A DNA stretch of 64,000 nt, taken from Enteractinococcus coprophilus (GTDB taxonomy: Bacteria > Actinomycetota > Actinomycetes > Actinomycetales > Micrococcaceae). Shown piece by piece: positions 8,653 through 17,496 of this stretch. Positions within the stretch are counted from its first letter, which is position 1; each line of letters begins with the position of its first letter. The translations under genes and the position numbers were made by a program. The DNA lies in contig NZ_VFOU01000003.1 of NCBI RefSeq assembly GCF_006716305.1, positions 646,343 through 710,342 on the forward strand, in the 5' to 3' direction. The notes beneath the pieces are model-generated. The model was not told where the DNA came from. It searched no databases and saw only the letters and a program-made list of their open reading frames with translations.

Positions 8653-9531
8653 TTACCATCCGCGTTCTGCCAGACGGTGTGGTGCCGGAATTTCGGATAC
8701 ATTCAAACCCACCATCGCATCACCAATGCCGCGAGAGGCGTCGGCGATTGCTTTGGGGTCGTTGTAATTCTGGACGGCGCTCACGATGGCCTTGGCGCGC
8801 GCAGTGGGGTTGTCGGAGTGGAAAATACCAGAGCCAACGAATACGCCATCAGCACCCATTTGCATCATCATGGCCGCATCGGCTGGGGTTGCGATCCCAC
8901 CGGCGGTAAACAGCCCAACAGGTAGTTTACCGTCTTTAGCAATCTGCTTCACCAGCTCATAGGGCGCCTGCAACTCTTTAGCAGCCACAAACAGTTCGTT
9001 TTCGTCCAGGGACGTCAGCGCCGCGATCTCTGCGTTCAGGGTGCGAATGTGTTTCATAGCTTCCGAGACGTCACCGGTGCCGGCCTCACCCTTGGACCGG
9101 ATCATTGCCGCACCTTCGGTGATGCGACGCAGCGCCTCGCCCAGGTGTGTTGCGCCACAAACAAAGGGGGTTTCGAAGTCCCACTTATTGACGTGGTGCA
9201 CGTAGTCCGCCGGGGAGAGCACCTCAGATTCATCAATGAAGTCGACACCTAGGACTTCGAGAATCTGCGCTTCGACGAAGTGTCCGATACGGACCTTGGC
9301 CATGACGGGAATGTCGACGGCTTCGATAATAGATTCGATCAACTCTGGGGCTGAGGTGCGAGCGATGCCGCCTTCCGCGCGGATGTCAGCGGGCACTCGT
9401 TCCAGCGCCATGACGGCAATCGCGCCGGCTTCCTCGGCGATCCGGGCTTGTTCTGGGGTGACCACGTCCATGATCACTCCCCCACGGAATTGATCGGTCA
9501 GTCCTGTCTTTACGGTGGCTTGCGAGCTCAT
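8653..9531 (-). CDS. pdxS: Pyridoxal 5'-phosphate synthase, PdxS subunit
   Basis: PdxS condenses ribose 5-phosphate, glyceraldehyde 3-phosphate and ammonia into PLP, using ammonia from the glutaminase PdxT. The 292-residue protein has the expected length and motifs: [21 protein letters not shown] with D22, the active-site [14 protein letters not shown] with K79, [11 protein letters not shown], and the phosphate-binding GIATPADAA and GVFVGSGIF blocks. Start ATG 9531 is fixed by AAAGGA 6 nt upstream. pdxT, which usually follows pdxS directly, is not in the window; an EamA transporter takes that place. The promoter region carries a perfect inverted repeat (9546-9579), a likely operator. Confidence 0.96.
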   Translation of the reverse strand: MSSQATVKTGLTDQFRGGVIMDVVTPEQARIAEEAGAIAVMALERVPADIRAEGGIARTSAPELIESIIEAVDIPVMAKVRIGHFVEAQILEVLGVDFIDESEVLSPADYVHHVNKWDFETPFVCGATHLGEALRRITEGAAMIRSKGEAGTGDVSEAMKHIRTLNAEIAALTSLDENELFVAAKELQAPYELVKQIAKDGKLPVGLFTAGGIATPADAAMMMQMGADGVFVGSGIFHSDNPTARAKAIVSAVQNYNDPKAIADASRGIGDAMVGLNVSEIPAPHRLAERGW

Positions 9532-9545
9532 AGCATCCTTTCGTC

Positions 9546-9579
9546 TTTGGCCTAGGCCATAATTTTGACCTAGGCCAAA
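9546..9579. promoter_or_regulatory. Perfect inverted repeat, likely operator of pdxS
   Basis: TTTGGCCTAGG (9546-9556) and CCTAGGCCAAA (9569-9579) are exact reverse complements of 11 bp around a 12-nt AT-rich spacer, and each arm contains the palindrome CCTAGG, with centres 18 bp apart. The nearer arm ends about 15 bp before the pdxS start codon, so a bound protein would block transcription or initiation. In other actinobacteria pdxS is controlled by the MocR-type regulator PdxR; no such regulator gene is in the window. It could also act on the divergent azlC. Confidence 0.65.
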
Positions 9580-9660
9580 GATTAGCTTAACTTTGACAGC
9601 GGATCTTCGACGTTGCGAAATACAACCTCGCGCGCACAAACTTGCTGGGATTATGAAGCT

Positions 9661-10395
9661 ATGCACAAGGAGTCGCTGGCCCACACATCACCGCTGGATT
9701 ACCGCCGAGAGATCCGTACCGGGCTGAAACTTGGTCTCGGCCCCGGGCTCGGGCTCTTTCCGATGGGTGTCGCCCTGGGACTATTGGCTGTCCAATCGGG
9801 CCTACCCGGCTGGGGCGTCCCTGCCTTGTCGACGTTCGGATATGCCGGGTCGCTTGAATTTTTGATGATCGACCTGCTGATGACCGGCACCGGACTGCTC
9901 ACGATCGCTGTCACCACGTTTTTCGTCAACTTCCGCCACGTGTTCTACGCGTTTTCTTTTCCGCTGCACGTGGTGAAAAATCCGATCGCGAAGTTTTACT
10001 CAATGCACGCGCTGATCGACGAAGCCTACGCCGTCACGGCCGCAAACCCGACCGGCTGGACCGCACCGCGATTGCTAGCCATGCAAATCTCCATGCAGGT
10101 CTACTGGGTCGGCGGTGGCATCGTCGGGGTGCTCGTCGCCTGGACCATCCCCGGCACCATCGAAGGTTTGGATTTTGCCCTGCTTGCCCTGTTCATTACG
10201 CTCACGCTCGATGCCGTGCGCACGCGCGAACAGCTCCCCTCCCTGATTATCGCAGTCATCGCGGTATTTGCAGCCGCACTCATCGCACCTGAGCAGATCA
10301 TCTTCGCTGGCATGATCATCTTCATGGCGCTACTGACCATCCGGTATTTCACCGCAAAACGAAAGGGCGGGCTCTATGATCCTGCTGGCAACTAA
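9661..10395 (+). CDS. azlC: AzlC family branched-chain amino acid exporter, large subunit
   Basis: AzlC and AzlD form a two-protein exporter of branched-chain amino acids and related compounds. This 244-residue membrane protein has the family pattern [19 protein letters not shown] at residues 34-52, [13 protein letters not shown] near 61-73, and the conserved [12 protein letters not shown] motif near 88-99. An upstream in-frame start (9613) is weaker; ATG 9661 begins the typical N-terminus, although no clear ribosome site is present. It overlaps azlD by 20 nt and is divergent from pdxS, so the inverted repeat at 9546-9579 may influence both. Confidence 0.9.
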   Translation: MHKESLAHTSPLDYRREIRTGLKLGLGPGLGLFPMGVALGLLAVQSGLPGWGVPALSTFGYAGSLEFLMIDLLMTGTGLLTIAVTTFFVNFRHVFYAFSFPLHVVKNPIAKFYSMHALIDEAYAVTAANPTGWTAPRLLAMQISMQVYWVGGGIVGVLVAWTIPGTIEGLDFALLALFITLTLDAVRTREQLPSLIIAVIAVFAAALIAPEQIIFAGMIIFMALLTIRYFTAKRKGGLYDPAGN

Positions 10396-10735
10396 CACCC
10401 CGGCCCCACCCGCCACGTGGTACATCATCGCCGCCGTCGCGATCATGTTCACCGTGACATTCACGCTGCGCGCCCTGCCGTTTGCGATCCTTGCTAACCT
10501 GCGCGGCTCGAAGTTCGTCAACATCATGGCTTTATGGATGCCCGCCGGGATTCTTGGTCTCTTGGCCATGGTGATTTTCTACTCCACCGCGACCGACCCC
10601 GCCACTGACTTATGGAAATTACTCGTCGCCGTCGCCGTCACCATCGCCTCGCACTTACTCTTAGGACGACGGACGCTCGTCTCAATCGGGCTCGGCACCG
10701 TGACCTACGTGATATTAGTAAATTTCATTGGCTAA
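10376..10735 (+). CDS. azlD: AzlD family exporter, small subunit
   Basis: A 119-residue hydrophobic protein with four membrane segments, the normal size for AzlD, which partners AzlC. The conserved FTLRALPFAILANLRGSKFVN block is at residues 29-49 and WMPAGILGLLAMVIFY follows. Its ATG lies 20 nt inside the end of azlC, indicating coupled translation. Confidence 0.88.
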   Translation: MILLATNTPAPPATWYIIAAVAIMFTVTFTLRALPFAILANLRGSKFVNIMALWMPAGILGLLAMVIFYSTATDPATDLWKLLVAVAVTIASHLLLGRRTLVSIGLGTVTYVILVNFIG

Positions 10736-10807
10736 ATGTTGCCACACTAACTTCGAAGCCACCGGGTTATAGCTACACTTGGCAAGAGCCTCACCGGAAG
10801 GACTTCG

Positions 10808-12031
10808 ATGCGCAATATCACCCCGTGGCTGTTGGCCGTACCGTCCTTATTCTTCATGGCTTGGGGTGGGAACCACTTCACGCCGCTGCTGCCGCTCTAC
10901 GGCGAAGTCGCCGACCTGATCCCGTGGCAGACCAACATGCTGCTGGGCACCTATGTCTTCGGGCTGATCCCCGGTCTGCTGGCCGCCGCGGCCTTGTCAG
11001 ATGTGTACGGGCGGAAACCGATCACACTGGCCGGGCTGATCTCCTCGGCGGTAGGCAACATGCTCATTCTCCTGGGGCCAATCTCACTGTCGATGCTCTA
11101 CACCGGCCGGTTCTTTGCCGGTCTTGCCGTGGGCATCGGCATGTCCGTGGGAACTTCCTGGATCAAAGAGCTTTCCTCCCCCGCCTGGGATCCCAACGCC
11201 ACCGTTGGCGCCGGCGCTCGGCGGCCGTCACTGACCATGACACTGGGCTTCGGCGTGGGGGCCGCGGTCACCGGTATCCTCGCACAGTGGGCGCCGAATC
11301 CCACCGTCATACCATTTATCTTCACGGTCACGCTCTTGGTACTGACTATCATCCCGACGGCGCTTGCACCCGAAACAGTTGGCCCGAAAGCACCGCAACT
11401 GCCACCCCAGGCTTCCTGGGTGGGCCAATTGCGCACACCCAGCGCCGGTCACCCAGATTTCCTGATCAAGGTCGCAACTGCGGCTCCGTGGGTGTTCGGT
11501 GCCGGGGGTGTCGCCTATGGTTTATTGCCACAGATTATGTCCGATGCGACCGGGGATCTCACGACGCTTTATGCCACCACCCTGGCGGTACTCACATTGG
11601 GCATCGGTGCCTTCGTTCAACCGTTTGCTCAGAAACTCGACCGCAGACTCGACGGGCGCGGCCTGCCGCTGGGTTTAGCGCTCGTCGTCATCGGGTTAGG
11701 CACCGCGTCGCTGGCAGCACTGTATTCAGGGCCAGTCATCGGCATCATTGCAGCCGCCGTGCTCGGCCTGGGGTACGGTACGGTGCTAGTCACCGGGTTA
11801 ACTCGCGTCCAGCAAATTGCTCCGCCACGTGATCTTGCCGGCCTGACCGGGATCTTCTACGCTCTCACCTATGTGGGGTTTCTGTTCCCCACCGTGATCG
11901 CCGCACTGCTGCCGGTCATGCCCTACAGCACCACGCTGCTGGTCTTTGCTGGATTGGCAGTGATTTCCACGATCATCGCGTTCGGTCGCATTCGTCGGGT
12001 GCGTGGCTCGTGGTATAAAGGTCGCGACTAG
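10808..12031 (+). CDS. MFS transporter
   Basis: A 407-residue, twelve-helix major facilitator. Motif A of the N-half appears as SDVYGRKPITLAGL near residue 65, following the hydrophobic GLIPGLLAAAAL. The second half ends with IRRVRGSWYKGRD in the cytoplasm. AAGGAC lies 6 nt before the ATG. The substrate is not evident; the layout fits a drug/metabolite exporter. It follows azlD by 72 bp in the same direction and precedes an SDR gene by 37 bp, so the four genes may be read together. Confidence 0.85.
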   Translation: MRNITPWLLAVPSLFFMAWGGNHFTPLLPLYGEVADLIPWQTNMLLGTYVFGLIPGLLAAAALSDVYGRKPITLAGLISSAVGNMLILLGPISLSMLYTGRFFAGLAVGIGMSVGTSWIKELSSPAWDPNATVGAGARRPSLTMTLGFGVGAAVTGILAQWAPNPTVIPFIFTVTLLVLTIIPTALAPETVGPKAPQLPPQASWVGQLRTPSAGHPDFLIKVATAAPWVFGAGGVAYGLLPQIMSDATGDLTTLYATTLAVLTLGIGAFVQPFAQKLDRRLDGRGLPLGLALVVIGLGTASLAALYSGPVIGIIAAAVLGLGYGTVLVTGLTRVQQIAPPRDLAGLTGIFYALTYVGFLFPTVIAALLPVMPYSTTLLVFAGLAVISTIIAFGRIRRVRGSWYKGRD

Positions 12032-12068
12032 CCCGTTAGACGGATAACACCGAAGGAAATGAGTACCC

Positions 12069-12827
12069 ATGGCGCAGTTTTCAGATCGAACAGCACTCGT
12101 CACCGGCGCAGGCTCGGGCATTGGTGAAGCCGTAGCGAAACAGCTCGCGGCAGCAGGCGCCAACGTCGTCGTCTCCGATATTGACCTTGATGCGGCCAAA
12201 CGCGTGGCCTCCGAGATTGAACAAGCCGGTGCCAATGCTTCAGCGTTCAAGGCTGATACAGCGTCGAAGGAAGATAATAAAGCGGCTGTTGACCACGCAG
12301 TTGAGACCTATGGTGGCCTGCACCTGGCCGTCAACAACGCAGGCATTGGTGGCAAGGCTGCACCGGTAGGCGAACTTGATCTCGACGATTGGGATCGCGT
12401 GATCAGCATTAACCTCAACGGCGTGCTCTACGGTATGCGGTACCAGATCCCAGCGATGCTGGAGGCCGGCGCTGACAAAAGCGCGATCGTGAACATTTCC
12501 TCGATTCACGGGTCGGTTGCTGCTCCGAACAACGCCGCGTACACCGCAGCCAAACACGGTCTGGTTGGTCTAACCAAGAATGCTGCTGCCGAGTACGGTC
12601 CGCAGAACCTGCGTATCAACGCTGTTGGTCCGGGGTACATTCGCACGCCGTTGCTCGAAAAGTCACTGGATGATGCGACCATGACCGTCTTGGCAGAAAA
12701 GCACACCCTGCACCGTCTGGGGACCTCTGAGGAAGTCGCCAACTTGGTGCTCTTCCTACTGAGCGACCAAGCATCGTTCATCACCGGCTCGTACCACCTG
12801 GTTGATGGCGGCTACACCGCGATCTAA
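12069..12827 (+). CDS. Short-chain dehydrogenase/reductase
   Basis: A 252-residue classical SDR that should oxidise or reduce a hydroxyl/carbonyl with NAD(P). The cofactor motif TGAGSGIG is at residues 13-20; D37 in the VVVSDIDLD strand end favours NAD(H). NNAGIG (about 90), the catalytic Ser in ISSIHGS (about 141) and YTAAK (Tyr about 155, Lys 159) are intact, and the C-terminus ends with LVDGGYTAI as in 3-oxoacyl-ACP reductase-like SDRs. GAAGGA precedes the ATG. Substrate unknown. A strong terminator follows at 12857. Confidence 0.9.
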   Translation: MAQFSDRTALVTGAGSGIGEAVAKQLAAAGANVVVSDIDLDAAKRVASEIEQAGANASAFKADTASKEDNKAAVDHAVETYGGLHLAVNNAGIGGKAAPVGELDLDDWDRVISINLNGVLYGMRYQIPAMLEAGADKSAIVNISSIHGSVAAPNNAAYTAAKHGLVGLTKNAAAEYGPQNLRINAVGPGYIRTPLLEKSLDDATMTVLAEKHTLHRLGTSEEVANLVLFLLSDQASFITGSYHLVDGGYTAI

Positions 12828-12856
12828 GGAGTTCTAACGAATAAAGCATGAGATAG

Positions 12857-12894
12857 CTCACGGAACAGTTCGCTGAAACGTTCCGCGAGTTTTT
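12857..12894 (+). terminator. Rho-independent terminator after the SDR gene
   Basis: Stem CTCACGGAAC (12857-12866) pairs with GTTCCGCGAG (12880-12889), one mismatch, 13-nt loop, then TTTTT. It separates the plus-strand SDR from the convergent lipoprotein gene whose stop is at 12913. Confidence 0.85.
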
Positions 12895-12912
12895 GTGTGC
12901 ATGCAGGCGGTG

Positions 12913-13728
12913 TTATTCATTGACGTGGACTTTAAAGCTACGAATAACGTTAAGCAGTTGTTCATACTCTTCAGTCTCTACGAGCGCCTGCATCGCTTCC
13001 AAACCTTCTAACCCAGTGAGTTTTTCTGCGCCGTTCTGGTTGATGGTCCCGGCTGCGATGGTGATGACCTCTTCCCACCACTGGCCCGCCGTTGATACTG
13101 AATATGGTGTAATGAAGGCCGACATACCACCACCTATCTCCTCAGGCTCACCGAGCTCGGCTTTCGAGACATATGGTGCGACTACCAAGAGGTATTGTTC
13201 ATCATCAAAACGTCCATCGAACATCCCAAAGTGCGGCCGCCCTTGGACTGAAGGATTTTCGCCGATGACCGCGCGTAGCCATATAGGCTCGCTTCCTTCG
13301 CCGACGTAGCCAATGTCGAGCGGTTCAGCATGGAGTAGCTCGACCTCATTTGGGTCAATTGCAGCGACATCAGGCCATGGAACGTTCGTAAATACATCGA
13401 CTGCTACCGTCTCATCCAGATTGGTGATGGTCGCTTGGTGGGCGGTATAGCCATTGAACTCCGGGGCTGATCCGTCAGCCATGATGGTCTCCGTCATATC
13501 TTGAATGTCAGCGTTCCACGACTCTGGGATTTCGATGGTGAGATGACCATCGGTGAGTTCAACACTGGTTTTTGAATCGGTAGTCTCCGTCGGCGCGGCG
13601 GATGTGGTCTCCTTTGGCTTAGGTGAAGTCGCCTGGGGCGCTGAGCATCCGGCCGCTGCCACAGCAAACGCCAATCCAGAAACAACGACACAATACCCTA
13701 CGCCCTTCGATCTTTGCATGGATACCAC
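12913..13728 (-). CDS. Lipoprotein of unknown function
   Basis: The 271-residue protein starts with a short basic N-terminus, a hydrophobic run and the lipobox VAAAGC (Cys about 28), followed by a Thr/Pro/Lys linker of about 25 residues, so it should be anchored to the outer face of the membrane. The globular part starts with HLTIEIPESWN, a pattern seen in actinobacterial LpqN/LpqT-like lipoproteins, but I cannot assign a family with confidence. The annotated start is GTG 13728; ATG 13719 (MQRSK) is an equally plausible start. No partner gene is evident; both neighbours are separated by terminator or intergenic sequence. Confidence 0.75.
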   Translation of the reverse strand: MVSMQRSKGVGYCVVVSGLAFAVAAAGCSAPQATSPKPKETTSAAPTETTDSKTSVELTDGHLTIEIPESWNADIQDMTETIMADGSAPEFNGYTAHQATITNLDETVAVDVFTNVPWPDVAAIDPNEVELLHAEPLDIGYVGEGSEPIWLRAVIGENPSVQGRPHFGMFDGRFDDEQYLLVVAPYVSKAELGEPEEIGGGMSAFITPYSVSTAGQWWEEVITIAAGTINQNGAEKLTGLEGLEAMQALVETEEYEQLLNVIRSFKVHVNE

Positions 13729-13774
13729 ACTAGGAAATGGTGGCGTCCGTGGCGAGAGTTCATTCTCCGCTCAG

Positions 13775-14434
13775 CTAGCCTTCTGCCCGCAGGATGACGC
13801 GGTTACCGTCGGCATCTGCCAGTTCCCACCGATCGGTAGCATTGGCATCGCTGAGCAACCGACCGCCTGCGTCGACGGCTGCCTGCCGGCGCTCTTTGAC
13901 CAACGATGCTGGCACGTACACCTCGAAGTGCACGTTACCCGGTGCTGGGATGGCGTCGTCATCGCTGCCCGAAATTCTGGAGAGTTCCTGGAATCGGATC
14001 GGCGGCAGGACGTCAGAACGGTCGACCAGCAGATGCTCGTCGCCCTTGGCGGCTTTGAAATCGAAGATGGCTTTCCAGAACGGTTTGATCGCCTCGACGT
14101 TGGCGCTGACCAGCACGACTGCAGCGCGCGTGATCTTTTCGGGCTGGCGCTTGAGCCCCATTTCCTCGATCAACACGTTCACCGCGGTGGCAAACTTCAA
14201 ATCACGGTCGGTCAGTCCGCCGACGTCGTGGCTGACCACGCGCATCCGAATCGTGTTGTAGCGGATATCGAAATCGGGGTGGTGGTTCTGGGCTTCGGCC
14301 AGATTGGTGAAGCGGTTGACGAATTCGATGGCTTGCACAAAATCTTTGGCGCGTACGCTGATCTCCAATCGGCCGTCAACGACGGTCCAATCGGACAGCT
14401 GCTCTTGGGCTTGGGATGAGGTCACGTTGGTCAT
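13775..14434 (-). CDS. 4a-hydroxytetrahydrobiopterin dehydratase fused to a glyoxalase-like domain
   Basis: Residues 1-95 form a pterin-4a-carbinolamine dehydratase domain with the signature EAQNHHPDFDIRYN (the HHP pair carries the active-site histidines) and THDV-like VVSHDVGGLTDRD. Residues about 105-219 form a VOC/glyoxalase-like domain (VHFEVYVPASLV, ending in WELADADGNRVILR). The fusion at about 220 aa occurs in other actinobacterial proteins annotated as pterin dehydratases. The start ATG 14434 is fixed by AGGAGG 6 nt upstream; the longer in-frame version is rejected. No aromatic amino acid hydroxylase is nearby, so the pterin role here is open; molybdopterin-related or other pterin recycling is possible. 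Confidence 0.85.
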   Translation of the reverse strand: MTNVTSSQAQEQLSDWTVVDGRLEISVRAKDFVQAIEFVNRFTNLAEAQNHHPDFDIRYNTIRMRVVSHDVGGLTDRDLKFATAVNVLIEEMGLKRQPEKITRAAVVLVSANVEAIKPFWKAIFDFKAAKGDEHLLVDRSDVLPPIRFQELSRISGSDDDAIPAPGNVHFEVYVPASLVKERRQAAVDAGGRLLSDANATDRWELADADGNRVILRAEG

Positions 14435-14526
14435 GGTAGGCCTCCTGACGGCGTGGACACCGGGTCGCATTTCACCTCAAGTCTGGCAGCTGGGTGTATC
14501 AGTGTCGAGGGTTGTTGAATACACAA

Positions 14527-14560
14527 ACCGGCCTCTTCCACGTGAGCAGAAGAGGCCGGT
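14527..14560 (-). terminator. Strong hairpin, terminator of the surface-protein gene
   Basis: ACCGGCCTCTTC (14527-14538) and GAAGAGGCCGGT (14549-14560) form a perfect 12-bp stem with a 10-nt loop, 33 nt beyond the stop of the surface protein. The T tail on the minus strand is short (TTTGTGT). Confidence 0.75.
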
Positions 14561-14592
14561 CTGGATTTGAACTAGTCGTTACCGTCTATGGG

Positions 14593-17004
14593 TTATGCGG
14601 TGCGACCGAAGAGGCGTTTGCGGTTGGCAAATGCCAGCAGTGCACCTCCAGCTAGCAGCAGTCCACCGGCAAGCATGCCAAACTGGATGCCGTTAGCCCC
14701 AGTCTGGGCCAGGCCGCTTGCGCCGTTGAGATCAACTGGGCCGGTTGAGCCGCGATCGTCATCGGAGCCGCCGGTACCACCGGTGGAGTCGTCGCCGTCG
14801 ACGACGGTGAAGGATCCACTCAGAGTCTGAGCCTCACCGTCCTCGTCAACGTAGGTGACAACGGTGTTGTATTCACCCAGGTAGACGGACGGATTAGCGA
14901 CGTCATATCCGTAGATCACGAATGAGGCGACACCGTCTTCTTCGACAGGGGCGGTGCTTTCGAAGTCGCTGACGTATTCCGGACCGGTCACGGCATAGGA
15001 AATCTCAGTACCTGGTTCCAAACCCTGCACGGTGTGTGCAACGCCTGCACCGTCTTCTGGATCACCGATGAAGTCATCCAGTTCGATGCGTTCAGGATCG
15101 ATTGTCAGAGACGGATCAACCACCTGGTCACTTGCATCCAGAACGGTGTATTCAACCGACGCTGTCCGTTCGGTAGTCAGGTCAGTGACGGTAAGCGTCT
15201 GAACACCGGTGTCAGCGTCATCAGCTATCGGCAGGTCAGTGTCGATCTCGCCGTCATCATCGGCGGTCAGGGTCTCGGTTGGGTTCCACTCGATCTCGAC
15301 GTTGCCTTCAGGAGTGAGGTTCCAGATCTCAACATCTAGCGATTCGCCCTGGTATACCTCATCGGATTCCAGTTCGATTTCGATGTCTTCTGTGATTTCG
15401 TCAACCACGCGGAAGTGTACCGGACCCAGCTCCTGGGGCTCGCCGGCTTCATCTTTATAGACTACCGTGACAGAGTAACGGCCAAGGTAGACGGATGGAT
15501 CGCTGGCCTTCTCGTCACCGTAAACTGAGAACCGAGCGGTGCCATCAGCATCTGTGGTTTCGGTTGCTTCAAGATCCGCTACCGGACCCGAAGCGGTGGC
15601 CATGTAGGTGAAGTCCGTGTTTGGTTCCAGTCCTTCAACGAGGAAGCCAACGCCGGATTCACCGTCATCGCTACCAACAAACTCATCCAGTGTGATCTGA
15701 GTGCGATCTGCGGTCAGAGTTGGCTCGACATCTTCGGCTGCTTCAGCAACCGTGTATTCAGCGGTACCGACTGTCCCTGTTTCGTCATCTGTCACCGTGA
15801 CAGTTTTCTCGCTTGGCTGAGCATTTTCTGGGATAGTGATTTCAGCTCCGTACTCACCATCCGAGGTGGACTCAACGATCTGAGCTTCCACCCCTTCGAG
15901 GCCGAAGTCCACGGTCACATCGCTATTAGGAGTGGCGTTATTGCCAGTGACGTGCAACGTTCCACCTTGTGGAATGGAGCCGTCGTCATTTGCATCTGGT
16001 GAATGTACGCTCACCTGTGGGTTTTCACTCGTAACGTCGAAGCTGCCTTCGGCAAGCTGGACTTCGCTTCCTGACTCAGTCACGATCACGCTGTAGGCTC
16101 CGACGTAGATGTCGCGGAGATCCTCAGCGCCCTGGATACTGTATGTCGCGACGCCATCACCGCCAGCAGTCGCCGTACCGCTGAGTTCGTCAATCGGGTT
16201 GTACCGATTGCTGACTGCCACGTCCACGACTTGGTTTGGCTCAAGTTCTCGGATGGTCAGGGTCACGCCGTTGTCGCGGAACTCTTCCTCTGACAGGGTC
16301 TCAGGGTTGATGTCCATCGTCACATCAGTGATGTTGAACGTCTCAACCTCGTAGCGGCCTGTGTCAACATCGGTCGCGGTGACATGATACAGACCAGGGG
16401 CTCCCTCGACTGACATCACGTCATCGAGTACGCCCTCGTCATCTGCGAACGTATCGTAGTTGATAGGGGTGGCATCGGGGTCGTCGGAGGTGACTATCTT
16501 GACGTCGATATCCCCACCTGGGGTGAAGCCTGAGCCGGAGAGATCTATCTGTGTTCCGGAGGGGCCGGAGCGCGGACTAACGGCGAACCTGAGCTCTCCC
16601 AATTCCGCGTCATCTGGCTCGGTGTTGTCTTCTCCGCCGTCGCCATCATCGCCATCATCCTGCTGAGTCTGAAAGCGGGATTGCGTCTCTGGCGATGGCT
16701 CGGCACTGGTTTCCGAGCTGGTTGGTTCTTCGGTCACCGGCTCGGTTGGTTCGACTTCTTCCCCAAGATCGCCAGTTTCAGCGCTACCGCTGTCTTTGAC
16801 ACTGGTTTCGTCATCCGGGGCTGTAGGAGTCTCGGATGAGTCCTGTGAGCTGGCTTCAGGCTTAACCGTAGCGATGGCCGGCGTTGCTTCTTCATCTGCC
16901 AGTGCGGCGGGAACGACCACCGCAAATGAGCTGAAGGCTAGGGCAGAACCTGCGAGCACAGCTGCCGCCAACCGCCCTTTCTTCTTTATTGATTCTTCCG
17001 CCAT
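14593..17004 (-). CDS. Large secreted cell-wall-anchored protein with LAQTG sorting signal
   Basis: From ATG 17004 (ribosome site AAGGGAAG) the protein has 803 residues. It starts with a signal peptide (KKKGR, then AAAVLAGSALAFSSFAVVVPAALA). A Glu/Ser/Thr/Pro-rich acidic stalk of about 110 residues follows. The body is six beta-rich domains that alternate between two types: type A (SGPSGTQIDLSGSGFTPGG, PQGGTLHVTGNNATPNS, YQGESLDVEIWNLTPEG) and type B (each with LEPN/LEPG...Y and a xxVYLGxYxxxVTY-like strand near its end). The C-terminus has LAQTG 39 residues from the end, a membrane helix and the basic tail NRKRLFGRTA; LAxTG is the form used by class E sortases. No sortase gene is in the window. 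Likely an adhesin or structural surface protein. Confidence 0.88.
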   Translation of the reverse strand: MAEESIKKKGRLAAAVLAGSALAFSSFAVVVPAALADEEATPAIATVKPEASSQDSSETPTAPDDETSVKDSGSAETGDLGEEVEPTEPVTEEPTSSETSAEPSPETQSRFQTQQDDGDDGDGGEDNTEPDDAELGELRFAVSPRSGPSGTQIDLSGSGFTPGGDIDVKIVTSDDPDATPINYDTFADDEGVLDDVMSVEGAPGLYHVTATDVDTGRYEVETFNITDVTMDINPETLSEEEFRDNGVTLTIRELEPNQVVDVAVSNRYNPIDELSGTATAGGDGVATYSIQGAEDLRDIYVGAYSVIVTESGSEVQLAEGSFDVTSENPQVSVHSPDANDDGSIPQGGTLHVTGNNATPNSDVTVDFGLEGVEAQIVESTSDGEYGAEITIPENAQPSEKTVTVTDDETGTVGTAEYTVAEAAEDVEPTLTADRTQITLDEFVGSDDGESGVGFLVEGLEPNTDFTYMATASGPVADLEATETTDADGTARFSVYGDEKASDPSVYLGRYSVTVVYKDEAGEPQELGPVHFRVVDEITEDIEIELESDEVYQGESLDVEIWNLTPEGNVEIEWNPTETLTADDDGEIDTDLPIADDADTGVQTLTVTDLTTERTASVEYTVLDASDQVVDPSLTIDPERIELDDFIGDPEDGAGVAHTVQGLEPGTEISYAVTGPEYVSDFESTAPVEEDGVASFVIYGYDVANPSVYLGEYNTVVTYVDEDGEAQTLSGSFTVVDGDDSTGGTGGSDDDRGSTGPVDLNGASGLAQTGANGIQFGMLAGGLLLAGGALLAFANRKRLFGRTA

Positions 17005-17350
17005 GCGGAGTCTTCCCTTCGAGTAGTGAGAGCTCCGTTTAACGCAGCGCATTGCATCACGCCAAACGAATGAAATCCATCATGAGATCACAAAGACATG
17101 TGAACCCGAGCACAGGCTAACAGTCGTCGACCCTGCTCGCCAGCATTCATTTGCCCTTTCAATTGAAGGTATACCCTCTGACTGCGCAGGATTTCGGGAC
17201 AAACTGAATCTACGCTAGCGCCTTTCCGCAGAACACAAACGCCAACTGGACAGTCGTCGCGGAAAATCCCCGTGAGTTCATCCTTACTAGTGGGATCAGA
17301 ATTCCATGCGCAAACTGGTCAACAACATGCCGGTTCATTAGACTGCGGGC

Positions 17351-17380
17351 ATGGCATTACAACAAGTTCTCTACCTCTAA
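17351..17380 (+). CDS. Leader peptide MALQQVLYL upstream of the ABC-F relic
   Basis: ATG GCA TTA CAA CAA GTT CTC TAC CTC TAA encodes a nine-residue peptide, 125 nt before the ABC-F start. Ribosome-mediated attenuation by a drug-stalled ribosome on a short leader is established for several ABC-F and Erm resistance genes. The presence of a leader, a hairpin right after its stop, and a terminator hairpin before the gene fits this. The ribosome site in front is weak (GCGGGC). Also, GGGCATGG spanning the leader start (17347-17354) could pair with the 5' arm of the terminator (17469-17476), giving an alternative fold. Inference from layout only. Confidence 0.45.
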   Translation: MALQQVLYL

Positions 17381-17468
17381 CAGCGACTGGTTTTCGCGCT
17401 CGAAAACATTCTGATTCGAGTTCGCGTCGACACACCCATTCCTGACCGATCTGGTCGCTGTTCATTTT

Positions 17469-17496
17469 CCGTGCCCTTTTGCACGGGACTTTTCTA
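17469..17496 (+). terminator. Attenuator-type terminator hairpin
   Basis: CCGTGC (17469-17474) pairs with GCACGG (17481-17486) across a 6-nt loop CCTTTT, followed by GACTTTTCT. It lies between the leader peptide and the ABC-F start codon at 17506, the position expected for a transcription attenuator. Confidence 0.55.

Noticed and set aside
9593..9625. TTGACA promoter-like hexamer before azlC
   Set aside because: No convincing -10 element at 16-18 bp spacing; left unannotated.
10612..11832. A 406-residue open frame overlapping the MFS gene in another frame
   Set aside because: Arg/His/Pro-rich, no domain, and it lies over the clearly coding MFS frame; a G+C-bias shadow.
13553..14419. A 288-residue frame opposite the lipoprotein and pterin dehydratase genes
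   Set aside because: Antisense shadow of two recognised genes; no ribosome site or domain.
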